Below are positions 1 through 8,217 of a DNA stretch of 64,000 nt, piece after piece. The stretch is from Pseudomonadota bacterium (GTDB lineage: Bacteria; Pseudomonadota; Gammaproteobacteria; Acidiferrobacterales; Acidiferrobacteraceae). Made by a program: the position numbers and the translations under genes. How positions within the stretch are numbered: position 1 is the first letter of the stretch; every line of letters starts with the position of its first letter. Under the pieces are notes generated by a model that was not told the origin of the DNA, made no database searches, and was given only the letters and a program-made list of their open reading frames with translations. The stretch is from assembly GCA_021841585.1 (NCBI GenBank), contig JAKBUS010000002.1, forward strand, positions 34,544 to 98,543, given 5' to 3'.

Positions 1-1209
1 TGGGGGACGCAGACGCCGTTCACCAACCTCACCTTCGACTGGACGTGCCCCGAAGATCTGCGTGATCAGGTGCCGGTCGTGGGCGGCGAGGAGATGCCCT
101 TTACCTACGGTGACCTGGCACCGGAAATGGCCATGATCAATAAGGCCTATCTCGAGGTCATGGAGACCGGTGACGCCAAGGGGCGGGTATTCACGTTCCC
201 AATTCCGACCTACAACATCACCCCCGACTTCGACTGGGAGGGCGAGAACGTCGAGCGCCTGTTCTCCCTGACCGCGAAATACGGCCTGCCTTATTTCCAG
301 AACTTCATGAATTCGGACCTGAAGCCGCATATGGTTCGCTCCATGTGCTGCCGTTTGCAGCTCGACCTCACCGAACTCCTGAAGCGCGGCAATGGCTTGT
401 TCGGATCGGCCGAACAGACCGGGTCGCTCGGCGTCGTCACAATCAATTGCGCGCGCCTCGGCTACCTGCACCGCGGCGACGAGGCGGGGATCATCACCCA
501 TCTCGACCGGCTGCTGGAGCTCGCGCGCACGAGCCTCGAGATCAAGCGCAAGACCATACAGACCTACATGGATCAGGGCCTGTTCCCGTACACAAAACGC
601 TATCTGGGCACGCTGCGTAACCACTTCTCGACGATAGGCGTCAACGGGATCAACGAGATGGTGCGCAACTTCTCGGCCGGCGTGATCGACATCACCGATG
701 CCGCTGGCCACGCGCAGGCCTGCCGCCTGCTCGATCATGTGCGCACGCGGCTCGCCGGTTTCCAGGAGCAGACCGGTCATCTCTACAACCTCGAGGCCTC
801 GCCCGCCGAGGGTGCGACCTACCGGTTCGCGCGCGCCGACCGCAAGCGCTTTCCCGGGATCCTGCAGGCCGGGACCACCGACCGCCCCTACTACACGAAT
901 TCATCGCAGTTGCCGGTCGGTTTCACTGAAGATCCCTTCGAGGCATTGGAGCGTCAGGAGGATCTCCAGAGGCGTTACACGGGGGGCACGGTCCTGCATC
1001 TCTACATGAACGAGCGGCTGTCTGACGCGTCGGTGGCGCGTGACCTCGTGCGACGCGCCTTGACGCGCTTTCGTCTGCCGTACATCACCATTACACCGAC
1101 GTTTTCGATATGTCCGCGCCACGGCTATATCGCGGGCGAACATGTCTTTTGCCCGACCTGCGACGAAGAGGCGTGGGCGCGGCGGCGGGCCCTGGCACAG
1201 GGCGAATGA
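1..1209 (+). CDS. nrdD: Anaerobic ribonucleoside-triphosphate reductase, main catalytic part (5' truncated)
   Basis: Class III ribonucleotide reductase, which makes dNTPs without oxygen. The reading frame is open from base 1, so the N-terminal ATP-cone and early barrel lie outside the window; the residues before the first internal ATG (GTQTPFTNLTFDW) are typical of NrdD. The MCCRL segment carries the expected active-site cysteine, followed by GSLGVVTIN. The C-terminus has the zinc-binding pattern CPRHGY...FCPTC. The protein then stops, before the glycyl-radical segment that normally follows in the same chain; that segment is the next gene, 17 bp downstream. Transcribed with the glycyl-radical gene and nrdG. 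Family assignment is secure; the split is the unusual part. Confidence 0.95.
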   Translation, partial: WGTQTPFTNLTFDWTCPEDLRDQVPVVGGEEMPFTYGDLAPEMAMINKAYLEVMETGDAKGRVFTFPIPTYNITPDFDWEGENVERLFSLTAKYGLPYFQNFMNSDLKPHMVRSMCCRLQLDLTELLKRGNGLFGSAEQTGSLGVVTINCARLGYLHRGDEAGIITHLDRLLELARTSLEIKRKTIQTYMDQGLFPYTKRYLGTLRNHFSTIGVNGINEMVRNFSAGVIDITDAAGHAQACRLLDHVRTRLAGFQEQTGHLYNLEASPAEGATYRFARADRKRFPGILQAGTTDRPYYTNSSQLPVGFTEDPFEALERQEDLQRRYTGGTVLHLYMNERLSDASVARDLVRRALTRFRLPYITITPTFSICPRHGYIAGEHVFCPTCDEEAWARRRALAQGE

Positions 1210-1226
1210 GGCTGAAGGAGGGAACT

Positions 1227-1409
1227 ATGGATGGAATAGCGAACGGTAAGGAAGGATCGGTCGGCGGGCTGCGCCCAGAGGAACGGCAGGCCTGCGAGGT
1301 CTGGACGCGGGTGATGGGCTACCATCGGCCAGTCGCCTCGTTCAACGAAGGCAAGAAGGGCGAGCACTACGAGCGCCAGTTCTTCGTGGAGACCAGGCTT
1401 TCGGCGTGA
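1227..1409 (+). CDS. Separate glycyl-radical domain of anaerobic ribonucleotide reductase (60 aa)
   Basis: A 60-residue protein that matches only the C-terminal glycyl-radical loop of NrdD: WTRVMGYHRPV, with the radical glycine at residue 31, then EHYERQFF. In most NrdD proteins this lies a few residues after the zinc cysteines of the same chain. Here it has its own ATG and a strong ribosome-binding site (AAGGAGGGA about 5 bases upstream), in a different frame from the upstream part, so it reads as a real gene and not a sequencing frameshift. It must presumably dock in the barrel of the upstream protein, where NrdG installs the radical. Its stop overlaps the GTG start of nrdG, which implies coupled translation. 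Confidence 0.85.
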   Translation: MDGIANGKEGSVGGLRPEERQACEVWTRVMGYHRPVASFNEGKKGEHYERQFFVETRLSA

Positions 1410-2095
1410 ACCTGCGTCTAGGCGGCTTCGTGCCCTGGAGTAGCGTCGATTATCCAGGGCATCAGGCCGCTGTCTTGTTTGTGATCGGCTGTCCGTGGCG
1501 CTGCCCGTATTGCCACAATAGCCATCTCTGGACTGGCGAGCCGGGCCTCTCGTGGCCGGTAGTGCGCGGATTTCTCGAGACCCGCGTGGGTCTCCTGGAC
1601 GCGGTCGTCGTGAGTGGCGGCGAGCCGTTGGCCCAGGCCGCGGCGGTTCGCGAGGCGCTCGCGGAGATTCGCACCCTGGGGTTCGCGACCGCCCTGCACA
1701 CCGCCGGCGTGTCGCCGCGGCGCCTGCAGGCCATGCTTGGCGATCTCGACTGGATCGGGCTCGACATCAAGGGGCCGTTTTCCCGCTACGATGCAATCAC
1801 GGCGCGTGACGAGAGCGGCGCGGCCGCGCGCGCGTCGGTCGAGACCGTATTGCACAGCGGAAAGCCTCACGAGCTACGCACCACCGTCCATCCAGAACTG
1901 TTGTCTGATCATGATCTTATAACGATGCTAAGGGAGCTTGTCGCCCTCGGCGCGCGCTCGGTGACGCTGAAGAACTTTCGACCCATGGGCTGCCCCGATC
2001 CGCGACTTGCGGCGACCTATCGCCCGTGGCTTACGCCGCGGCTCGCCACCGAACTGCGCGCGATCATGCCAGGCGTGGTGCTGCCCGAGGGTTAG
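1406..2095 (+). CDS. nrdG: Anaerobic ribonucleotide reductase activating enzyme (radical SAM)
   Basis: Radical-SAM activase that generates the glycyl radical on the class III reductase using S-adenosylmethionine and a [4Fe-4S] cluster. The cluster motif CPWRCPYC gives C29, C33 and C36 in the CxxxCxxC spacing, preceded by VDYPGH and followed by the SGGEPL segment that contacts SAM. At 229 residues it is longer than the E. coli enzyme and closer to the NrdG2-type activases. The GTG start overlaps the TGA of the glycyl-radical gene (GTGA). It ends directly against the convergent membrane gene, with no intergenic base. Confidence 0.93.
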   Translation: MNLRLGGFVPWSSVDYPGHQAAVLFVIGCPWRCPYCHNSHLWTGEPGLSWPVVRGFLETRVGLLDAVVVSGGEPLAQAAAVREALAEIRTLGFATALHTAGVSPRRLQAMLGDLDWIGLDIKGPFSRYDAITARDESGAAARASVETVLHSGKPHELRTTVHPELLSDHDLITMLRELVALGARSVTLKNFRPMGCPDPRLAATYRPWLTPRLATELRAIMPGVVLPEG

Positions 2096-2572
2096 TCACC
2101 CGACGCCCTGGGCGCCGAGCACCGCGGCGGCTACCACGATGAGGGCAAGTACCAGCAAAACCGCGTGACCGCGCAACAGCATGAGCCGCGTGGCCTCGCC
2201 TGCGCGCGCGCCGCGCTCGCGCACATGGCGGTGCAGGACCGCCGGCTCGAGCACGAACAGCAAGAGCGTGAAGAGCGCCCAGAACGCGATCATGCCGTCG
2301 AGCCATAAGCCATGGACGCTAGCCATGAGCCCCGCAAGACGGAGTCGCGCCAGCATATAGCCACCCGAGGCCCCCACGACCAGCACCAAGACCCGCGCCT
2401 GCAGACCGAATCTCCGCTCGATCTCAAGGAATGCCGGGATGCGCTGCGCGACCGGCAGGCGCGCCAGGACCGGAAGCACCACCGTGGTAACGAACGCTAG
2501 GCCACCGATCCACAAGATCACGGACAGGATATGCACGGCGAGCAGTATGGGCAGGATCGGAAGGCCGGTCAT
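2096..2572 (-). CDS. CopD-like small integral membrane protein
   Basis: A 158-residue protein with four predicted membrane helices (roughly residues 5-33, 52-75, 85-110 and 130-155). The opening LLAVHILSVILWIGGLAF resembles the CopD / DUF2269 type of membrane protein, in which the conserved histidine of the first helix may bind haem or metal. It is the last gene of a minus-strand operon with hemerythrin, DUF2249 and NnrS-type genes and overlaps nnrS by 4 bp. A role in handling nitric oxide or in haem/copper membrane chemistry is inferred from context only; the family match is approximate. Confidence 0.6.
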   Translation of the reverse strand: MTGLPILPILLAVHILSVILWIGGLAFVTTVVLPVLARLPVAQRIPAFLEIERRFGLQARVLVLVVGASGGYMLARLRLAGLMASVHGLWLDGMIAFWALFTLLLFVLEPAVLHRHVRERGARAGEATRLMLLRGHAVLLVLALIVVAAAVLGAQGVG

Positions 2573-3786
2573 GACGCTGGCTCGCGGCGAGTGGTGGCGA
2601 GCATCACGGCATAACGGGCCGCCCAGGGTAGCAAGGCCACGATCGCGACCGGCGCTGCGAACACGCTCAGATCGTAAGGGGCGAGCCGATCAAGCGCCGG
2701 GATAGCGGCAGCGATGCGCAAAATGGCCGCGGCCTCGACGCCAAGGAGGGCCACCCAACTTGAGGCATCACTGGCCAACAGGCGACCGGAGTGGCCGCGC
2801 GTGACGCGCGTGGCCATGGCGACGATGAGACTCAGGCCAAAGCCGATCCCCAAGGCATGGAGCGGACCGCGCCCCAGGGCCTGGTCGCCCGCGGCGAGAC
2901 TGGCATCGCTCGCGGCATAGAGCGCAAAGCCCACCCCCAGCCACGCGTAGCCGGCATACAAAAGCGCAAGCAGGCCATGGCGCATGACGTCCCGCCGAAA
3001 CCAGAGGACCAAATGGTACCAGGCAGCCACGGCGATAGTGAGATCGAGCGCGGCTTGCGCGCCGGCGAAGCCAAGGCTTGCGAGCAACGCGTGGCCCGCG
3101 GTCGCGGCCAGGAAGGCCATTGGGACTTTGGGGTTGGCGGGGGGCCGCCGATAGCCGGTGAGGACCGAGGCCGTGAAAAACGGGATCATGCGGTAACTGA
3201 CCCCAAACAAAGTGGGTATGAGGAAGCCAAAGAGGCCGACGCGGATCGGGATCAGGGGCGACACCGGCGATCCGCGCCAGAGCGCGGCGGCATAGAGCAG
3301 GAGACCCGCGACCTCGGCTGTGAGCGTCCAGACAAAGACCAGTACCCCGCTGCGCGCCGTCTTGCGCGCGCGGCGGTAGACGCCGATGAGCGAAGCGACA
3401 AGGCGCGCATCGCCCACGGCCATGAGCAGCGCGCCAAGGACCAGCGCGCGCCCGCCAAGGGCAAGACCCGCGTACACCAGGGCAAGACCCACGGCGCGCA
3501 ACGTGAAGGCATCGCGGTAGGCGCGGCGGGGTGGCGGCGTGGTCTGCATCCATCGCGGGAAGGTGGTGGCGAGAAAGCCGAACACGAAAAAGGGAAAGAC
3601 CCCGTAGATCATCAGGAAACCATGCAAGGCGACCGGCGAGACCGGCAGGGCCGGCAAGGCATAGGCGCCAGCAAAGACCCCGAGCAGCCACAAGGCCCAG
3701 AGGATCAGGGCCACCAGGATCTGTGCAAGCCCGCCCAGAAAATAGGCGATGTGGGGCGCGTCAAAGAGTCGCATGCGGCAGGACAT
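2569..3786 (-). CDS. nnrS: NnrS family haem/copper membrane protein
   Basis: Polytopic membrane protein of 405 residues with about twelve hydrophobic helices. NnrS signatures are visible: HGFLMIYGVFPFFVFGFL near the N-terminus, a conserved TTFPRWM, and the C-terminal LHALGIGFG...MATRVTRGHSGR. NnrS proteins are haem- and copper-containing and are usually controlled by nitric-oxide-responsive FNR-type regulators; they relieve nitrosative stress by limiting formation of iron-nitrosyl complexes. It overlaps the preceding membrane gene by 26 bp, indicating tight co-expression. I am sure of the family; the physiological substrate is not shown by sequence. Confidence 0.85.
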   Translation of the reverse strand: MSCRMRLFDAPHIAYFLGGLAQILVALILWALWLLGVFAGAYALPALPVSPVALHGFLMIYGVFPFFVFGFLATTFPRWMQTTPPPRRAYRDAFTLRAVGLALVYAGLALGGRALVLGALLMAVGDARLVASLIGVYRRARKTARSGVLVFVWTLTAEVAGLLLYAAALWRGSPVSPLIPIRVGLFGFLIPTLFGVSYRMIPFFTASVLTGYRRPPANPKVPMAFLAATAGHALLASLGFAGAQAALDLTIAVAAWYHLVLWFRRDVMRHGLLALLYAGYAWLGVGFALYAASDASLAAGDQALGRGPLHALGIGFGLSLIVAMATRVTRGHSGRLLASDASSWVALLGVEAAAILRIAAAIPALDRLAPYDLSVFAAPVAIVALLPWAARYAVMLATTRREPAS

Positions 3787-5050
3787 CGGTAGTAGCGCGC
3801 ACCAAACGCTTGTAGAAGACGAGCGCCATGATGAGATTGCCGCCGAGCATCATGCCATCGGCCATCCACGCCGCGCCCGCGACCTCGCCAAGCGCCCGCG
3901 GCCAGCCGATCGCCGCGAGGCCCAGGCCGAGAGCGGCGGCGTGGATGGCCGCGTGGCGCTTGATGGTGCGCTCGCCGATCACAGACGACATCAGCACCTG
4001 AGGGGCGCGCGGCTGGCTCTGGAGATGGAGCCATATGAGGAAAGGCACGATCTTGTAGAGCATGCCGTCGATCAGCGAGACCGCGGCACCGGCAATAGCA
4101 AGAAACCCAAAGACGAGCGGCCCCTTGAGCCCCGTCACGAAATGCGCGGCCATGAGCCCGCCCACCACGGCCGCGCCCATCAGGCAGGCGAGCCCCATGT
4201 ACCAGAAAATGGTCATGGCGTCGGCCCGCCGACGGGTGCGTGTCCCAAGACGATACGTTGCATGCGCGGCGGCCGTGGCAGCCACGAGCGCGAGGGCGAT
4301 GCGCGGCACGGCGCGTATCACGCCGTGCGCCCAGGCATCGGCGGCAAGCGTCGCCAGCAGCAGGCCAAGGATGAGCGGCCCAAGACCTAGCGATACGCGC
4401 GCAGGCCACGGGTGCACGCCCTGAAACATCGGCAAGACCTGAGCGGCGACCGCTGCCCACAACACGAAAGTGCCACCGACAAGCGCCCACAACGGATGCG
4501 TGTCGAGCAGCCCCATGGAAATGGGCGCGCCGGTGGCGTGCTCGCTGGCCAAAACGAGGCCCAGAACCAACGCGACCGCGAGCATCAGGATGGCATAGAG
4601 CATGGGGGTCATGGTCTTCTGCCTTGGCAATCGCCATAAGACTCCGACCGCCGGGACGGTGAAGACCGCGGCCGCAAGCGCAAGCGCGATTGCCGCGAGC
4701 GCAAAGAGTGACGCCTCACCATAAAGAAAGGCCGCAGCCAGCAACGCGGCGCCCAGGGCCAGACCCCAGCGAATGATGGGCATGAGCACGGTCGCGTAGG
4801 GCAGCGCGGTGCCCGCGACCACGGGGACCAGCTGAAATACGGCGGCGGTGACCGTCAGGGTCAGAAAACCTACGGTCACGAGATGGGTGGCGGCCAGAAG
4901 GCCGGGGGTATAGCGATCGGCCCAGACGCCGGGGCCGGCGACCATCAACACAACCCCGGATGCCGCCAGGAACCAGGGCGCGAGGAGAAAGGATCGCAGG
5001 ACCAGCATGAGCGGCGGGGCTTCGTCGAAGGCAAGCGCCTGGGTATTCAT
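3761..5050 (-). CDS. Polytopic membrane protein related to NnrS / haem-copper oxidase subunit I-like proteins
   Basis: About twelve membrane helices in 429 residues. The segment ATHLVTVGFLTLTVTAAVFQ followed by LVPVVAG resembles helices of haem-copper-oxidase-like and NnrS-like proteins, with histidines placed to bind haem. The start at MNTQALAF is preferred because its ATG overlaps the stop of the upstream DUF2249 gene (ATGA); a longer Arg-rich extension would run back into that gene. It sits between DUF2249 and nnrS. Together they look like a duplicated pair of NnrS-type membrane proteins with a hemerythrin partner. The exact family is uncertain. Confidence 0.65.
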   Translation of the reverse strand: MNTQALAFDEAPPLMLVLRSFLLAPWFLAASGVVLMVAGPGVWADRYTPGLLAATHLVTVGFLTLTVTAAVFQLVPVVAGTALPYATVLMPIIRWGLALGAALLAAAFLYGEASLFALAAIALALAAAVFTVPAVGVLWRLPRQKTMTPMLYAILMLAVALVLGLVLASEHATGAPISMGLLDTHPLWALVGGTFVLWAAVAAQVLPMFQGVHPWPARVSLGLGPLILGLLLATLAADAWAHGVIRAVPRIALALVAATAAAHATYRLGTRTRRRADAMTIFWYMGLACLMGAAVVGGLMAAHFVTGLKGPLVFGFLAIAGAAVSLIDGMLYKIVPFLIWLHLQSQPRAPQVLMSSVIGERTIKRHAAIHAAALGLGLAAIGWPRALGEVAGAAWMADGMMLGGNLIMALVFYKRLVRATTDVLPHATL

Positions 5051-5289
5051 GGGGCGCCCGGCGCGCCACGCGTTATGACGACGTCGTAGACGCAATCCTC
5101 GCCACGCGCCACGGCCACCGACTCGTAGATAAAGCCGCGCTCGGCGAGCAGCCCGAACAACGGATAGGGCTGGCGGGGCAGACGCACGCGCACCCGCTCC
5201 CCAGGGTGCAACGCGGTGGCCGCCTGCAAGGCCACCTGCAGCGGTTCCGGGGGCTCGAGCTCGCTGGCATCGATAAAATGTTCATTCAT
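5047..5289 (-). CDS. DUF2249 domain protein
   Basis: An 80-residue single-domain protein. It matches the DUF2249 pattern: an opening DASELEPPEPLQ, the middle LHPGERVRVRLPRQPYPLF, and a C-terminal strand ending DVVI. DUF2249 proteins are commonly found beside hemerythrins and nitric-oxide reductase or NnrS genes and are thought to take part in nitric oxide or nitrite metabolism, with no defined reaction. It overlaps the hemerythrin gene by 8 bp and the next membrane gene by 4 bp, so it is translated as part of the same operon. Confidence 0.85.
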   Translation of the reverse strand: MNEHFIDASELEPPEPLQVALQAATALHPGERVRVRLPRQPYPLFGLLAERGFIYESVAVARGEDCVYDVVITRGAPGAP

Positions 5290-5713
5290 GGCCGACCGGC
5301 GCCTCCCTCATGGCCGCAAGCAGGCCGTCGACGCGATCTTGAAGCAACGTGTCGCTCAACGGATAGAGGACGTTCTCCTCTTTCAAATGGTGTTGCGACA
5401 CGAGCACCGTCATGGTGTCAAAAAGCGCGTGGCATTCGCCGCCTCGGCCGTCTTGCCCCGAGGCCAGGAGGTTGCGGATCGCATCGTGCTCCTGGCGCAT
5501 GACCACGAGCGGCCCCCCGGGCCCGGCGCGTTGCGCGAACTCCGGAAACAGCACCCGCTCCTCGATCTCCAAATGATGCTCCATGGCCTCGCGAAAGCGC
5601 GCGAACGTCGCGGCGCCTTGCGGCGTCCCGCAGGCATTGTCCGCGTCCTCCATGAGCTGGTCCAGTTCGCGGTGCTGGGCCGCTAAAAAGCCCGACAATC
5701 CTCTGCTCGACAC
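5282..5713 (-). CDS. Hemerythrin-like HHE domain protein
   Basis: A 143-residue four-helix-bundle protein of the hemerythrin/HHE class. Likely di-iron ligands are visible as AAQHRELD (H14), MEHHLEIEERVLFPE, RQEHDAIR and SQHHLKEENVLYPL, which gives the expected H-HxxxE-H-HxxxE arrangement. Such proteins bind O2 or NO or help repair iron-sulfur clusters under nitrosative stress. It is the first gene of the five-gene minus-strand operon and has a candidate FNR/DNR box about 60 bp upstream, so induction under low oxygen or NO is a reasonable inference. Confidence 0.88.
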   Translation of the reverse strand: MSSRGLSGFLAAQHRELDQLMEDADNACGTPQGAATFARFREAMEHHLEIEERVLFPEFAQRAGPGGPLVVMRQEHDAIRNLLASGQDGRGGECHALFDTMTVLVSQHHLKEENVLYPLSDTLLQDRVDGLLAAMREAPVGHE

Positions 5714-6219
5714 GGCCTGCTCCTTTTTGAAGAATCGATGGATGCCATTTTCAACAGCTGGTGCCAGAACGCCATTGCCCTAGGTCAAGACCAAGGGAGT
5801 AGCCGAACCGCAAGTGCCGCGCGGCGCAGGCCAGGATCTTATGGCGGCGCAAGCGGCCGTGGTGTGTCATCATGCCTTCCAATCGTGGGGCCCAGAGCGC
5901 GTGCACGACACTTGCCATCTTCCTTAAGACCCATGGCCCCATGGCAAGCCGCGGTCACAAGGACTGCGGCACGGATTAAGCCGCGGGGAGCGTAAAAGCA
6001 CCAACCCGAAGGCCGCGGCCATAGGCCGCGAGGGCCTTTCGACTCCGTGACTACCGGGAGAATCACTATAATCGCAAGCACGCGCGCTCAGGTCGCAGGC
6101 GGCTTTCCTTGGGAACCCTTGGGCTGCGGGATCGATTAACGGGGTGTTCGTGCCTCGAGGGGAGGCTCGGGGCGAGTGAGGCTCGTGTGGAATTTTGCCA
6201 AAGTGGAGCACAAACAGTC
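5714..6219. other. Divergent intergenic region between the NO-type operon and the DUF2130 gene
   Basis: About 500 bp without a convincing gene. It contains the FNR/DNR-like box at 5775-5788, a GC-rich inverted repeat (AAGGCCGCGGCC...GGCCGCGAGGGCCTT, about 6009-6038), and a perfect TATAAT at 6067-6072 that could be the -10 element for the plus-strand gene. No good -35 is seen at 17 bp from it. Reading frames here have no convincing ribosome-binding site or family features. Confidence 0.5.
5775..5788 (-). promoter_or_regulatory. FNR/DNR-type regulator box upstream of the hemerythrin-NnrS operon
   Basis: Reads TTGACCTAGGGCAA on the minus strand (TTGCCCTAGGTCAA on plus), an imperfect palindrome with the TTG-N8-CAA spacing of CRP/FNR-family boxes. 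It is closer to NO-sensing DNR/NnrR sites than to the strict FNR consensus. It lies 62 bp upstream of the first gene, a normal activator position. An FNR homologue is encoded at 8218-8952, but a separate DNR-type factor elsewhere could be the real partner. Confidence 0.55.
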
Positions 6220-7629
6220 ATGCACGAAATCATTTGCCCGCACTGCGGGAAGGCATTCAAGATCGATGAGGCCGGATACGCGGACATTCTAAAGCAGGTG
6301 CGCGATCGGGAGTTTGAGCAGCAGTTACACGAGCGCCTTGAACTTGCCGAGCAGGAGAAGCAAAACGCGGTCGAGCTTGCCAAAACCAAGGCCGCCGGCG
6401 ACTTGCACAAAGCGGCGGCCGCAAAGGATGCCGAGATCCAGGAACTGAAGGCCAGACTCGATGCCAACAAAGTGGCGCAAAAGCTCGCCGTGACAGAGGC
6501 CCTAAGCGCCGTGGAAAAAGAACGTGACGCGCTCGCGAAGGATCTTGCCCAGGCAAAGCAGGACCAAAGGGCCGCTTCCGAGCTCGCCGCGGCGAGACTG
6601 GCGCACGAATTACAGAAGGCCGCGACCCCCAAGGACGCGGAGATTCAAGGCTTGAAGGCCAAGCTCGATGCCATCGAGATTGCGCGGACGCTCGCAATCA
6701 CCGAGGCAGTAACGGGAGTCGAGAAGGAGCGCGACGAACTGAAGGGCCGCCTCGAACGGGCGGAGCTCGAGAAGCGGCTTGCGGAAACATCGCTCAAGGA
6801 CAAGTACGAGACGCAAATCAAGGATCGCGAGGACACCATAGAGCGCCTCCGGGACATGAAGGCGCGCCTGTCGACGAAGATGGTGGGAGAGACCCTCGAG
6901 CAACACTGCGAGACGGAATTTAACCGCATTCGCGCGACCGCCTTCCCGAAGGCATATTTCGAGAAGGACAACGACGCGCGGGGCGGCAGTAAAGGCGACT
7001 ATATCTTTCGCGACCTGGACGAATCCGGTATCGAGATCGTCTCAATCATGTTTGAGATGAAAAACGAGAGCGATCATACCGCGACGAAGAACAAGAACGA
7101 GGACTTCCTGAAGGAGCTCGACCGGGATCGCACCGAGAAGGGATGCGAGTATGCCGTACTGGTTTCCCTCCTCGAACCCGAAAGCGAGCTATACAACACC
7201 GGGATCGTCGACGTGTTTCATCGCTACCCAAAGATGTACGTGGTCCGGCCCCAATTCTTTATCCCGATCATCACTTTGCTGCGAAATGCCGCGATGAACT
7301 CGCTCGCCTACAAGTCGGAACTTGCTGTCGTCAAGGCCCAGAATATCGATATTACGAACTTTGAAAACGAGCTCGATACATTCAAGACCGCGTTCGCCAA
7401 AAACTATGACCTAGCCTCCAGACGCTTCCAAACCGCGATTGACGAGATCGACAAGTCAATCGACCACCTGCAGAAAACGAAGGAGGCCTTGCTCGGCACC
7501 GACCGAAACCTGCGCCTTGCGAACGATAAGGCGCAGGACGTGACGATCAAGAAACTGGCCCGCAGCAACCCGACAATGGCGGCCAAGTTCGCCGACCTCA
7601 AGGATCCCGGCCCTTCCGATTCTGGTTGA
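6220..7629 (+). CDS. DUF2130 coiled-coil protein with nuclease-like C-terminal domain
   Basis: A 469-residue protein beginning [13 protein letters not shown], a short zinc-ribbon-like CxxC opening typical of DUF2130. Residues about 15-240 are a long Glu/Lys/Ala coiled coil with near-repeated segments ([17 protein letters not shown] and [18 protein letters not shown]). From about 245 a globular domain contains KGDYIFRD and then IMFEMKNE, which fits the D...ExK pattern of the PD-(D/E)xK nuclease fold. A second coiled coil closes the protein. An ATG further upstream is in frame, but the chosen ATG starts the conserved domain and has a GGAG about 10 bases before it. Function is unproven; it stands alone. 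Confidence 0.75.
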   Translation: MHEIICPHCGKAFKIDEAGYADILKQVRDREFEQQLHERLELAEQEKQNAVELAKTKAAGDLHKAAAAKDAEIQELKARLDANKVAQKLAVTEALSAVEKERDALAKDLAQAKQDQRAASELAAARLAHELQKAATPKDAEIQGLKAKLDAIEIARTLAITEAVTGVEKERDELKGRLERAELEKRLAETSLKDKYETQIKDREDTIERLRDMKARLSTKMVGETLEQHCETEFNRIRATAFPKAYFEKDNDARGGSKGDYIFRDLDESGIEIVSIMFEMKNESDHTATKNKNEDFLKELDRDRTEKGCEYAVLVSLLEPESELYNTGIVDVFHRYPKMYVVRPQFFIPIITLLRNAAMNSLAYKSELAVVKAQNIDITNFENELDTFKTAFAKNYDLASRRFQTAIDEIDKSIDHLQKTKEALLGTDRNLRLANDKAQDVTIKKLARSNPTMAAKFADLKDPGPSDSG

Positions 7630-8217
7630 GCGCCATGGCGCCATACCGTGCAGATGGCAGGGGGCGGCCTTGGCCTATAGTGCCGACGAAAGGGTTCGCC
7701 GCGATAATGGGTCGAGCTTGCTCAATTTTGCGCTCGACGGCGCACTGGGCCCTCGACGACCCAAGGGCGAGGCCACGCGGCCTCCTTGCGGGCGCCACCG
7801 GTTGGCGAATGGCCAAGGTGCGCATGGGCCCCAGGGCCGCTCGTGGTCAGTCGCGGCCCTCGGCGCCGATAAGGCGCGGGTCACCGACCGATTTCCCGGC
7901 GCCGCCTAGCCGCGCGGCAACGCGTGGGTTAAGGGGGGGCGAGACGTCGGCGGCTGCCCAGAAAAGGCGTGGTGGCCGACGCCATTGCCGGAAACACGCT
8001 GAAAGCGCCGTTTATCGTATCCCAAAAGATATAAACACGCGCCCCAAAGGAGATAAACCGTTCCCTGGCTTGCGGGCGGAGAGTAGACTTACGTCCCGTC
8101 CATGGCGGACCTTGATACTAATCAAAAGTAGCTTATCCTTATAGACCTTGGCGATTGCCTTCTGGGCCGGCATGGCCGACCGGAGACGCCTCACCAATAA
8201 AGAGGATGACACAACGC
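7630..8217. other. Intergenic region upstream of the FNR gene
   Basis: Nearly 590 bp lacking a supported gene. An open frame crosses most of it (7626-8144, plus), but its product is Arg/Ala/Gly-rich, has no family resemblance and no ribosome-binding site, and I treat it as a chance frame in GC-rich DNA. The last 110 bp hold the perfect FNR box and likely promoter of the next gene. Confidence 0.5.
8112..8125 (+). promoter_or_regulatory. Perfect FNR/Anr box upstream of fnr
   Basis: TTGATACTAATCAA matches the consensus TTGAT-N4-ATCAA at every defined base. It lies about 90-105 bp before the likely start of the FNR homologue. A weak -10-like TATAGA at 8140-8145 would place the box across the -35 region, which suggests autorepression; the transcription start is not certain. 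Confidence 0.8.

Noticed and set aside
1150..1260. Frameshift error as an explanation of the split nrdD
   Set aside because: The downstream part has its own AAGGAGG and ATG, and the upstream protein ends neatly after its zinc cysteines, so a simple indel is not the best reading, though resequencing would settle it.
1110..1409. A 99-residue frame covering the glycyl-radical gene from 1110
   Set aside because: Its first 39 codons overlap the end of nrdD in another frame and look like an antisense-type shadow; the ATG at 1227 has the strong ribosome-binding site and starts just before the conserved domain.
2791..3792. 333-residue plus-strand frame antisense to nnrS
   Set aside because: Lys/Glu/Gly/Arg-rich complement of a membrane protein gene; a typical long shadow frame in GC-rich DNA.
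7626..8144. 172-residue plus-strand frame before fnr
   Set aside because: Arg/Ala/Gly-rich, no ribosome-binding site, no family features; it also runs up to the FNR box and promoter region.
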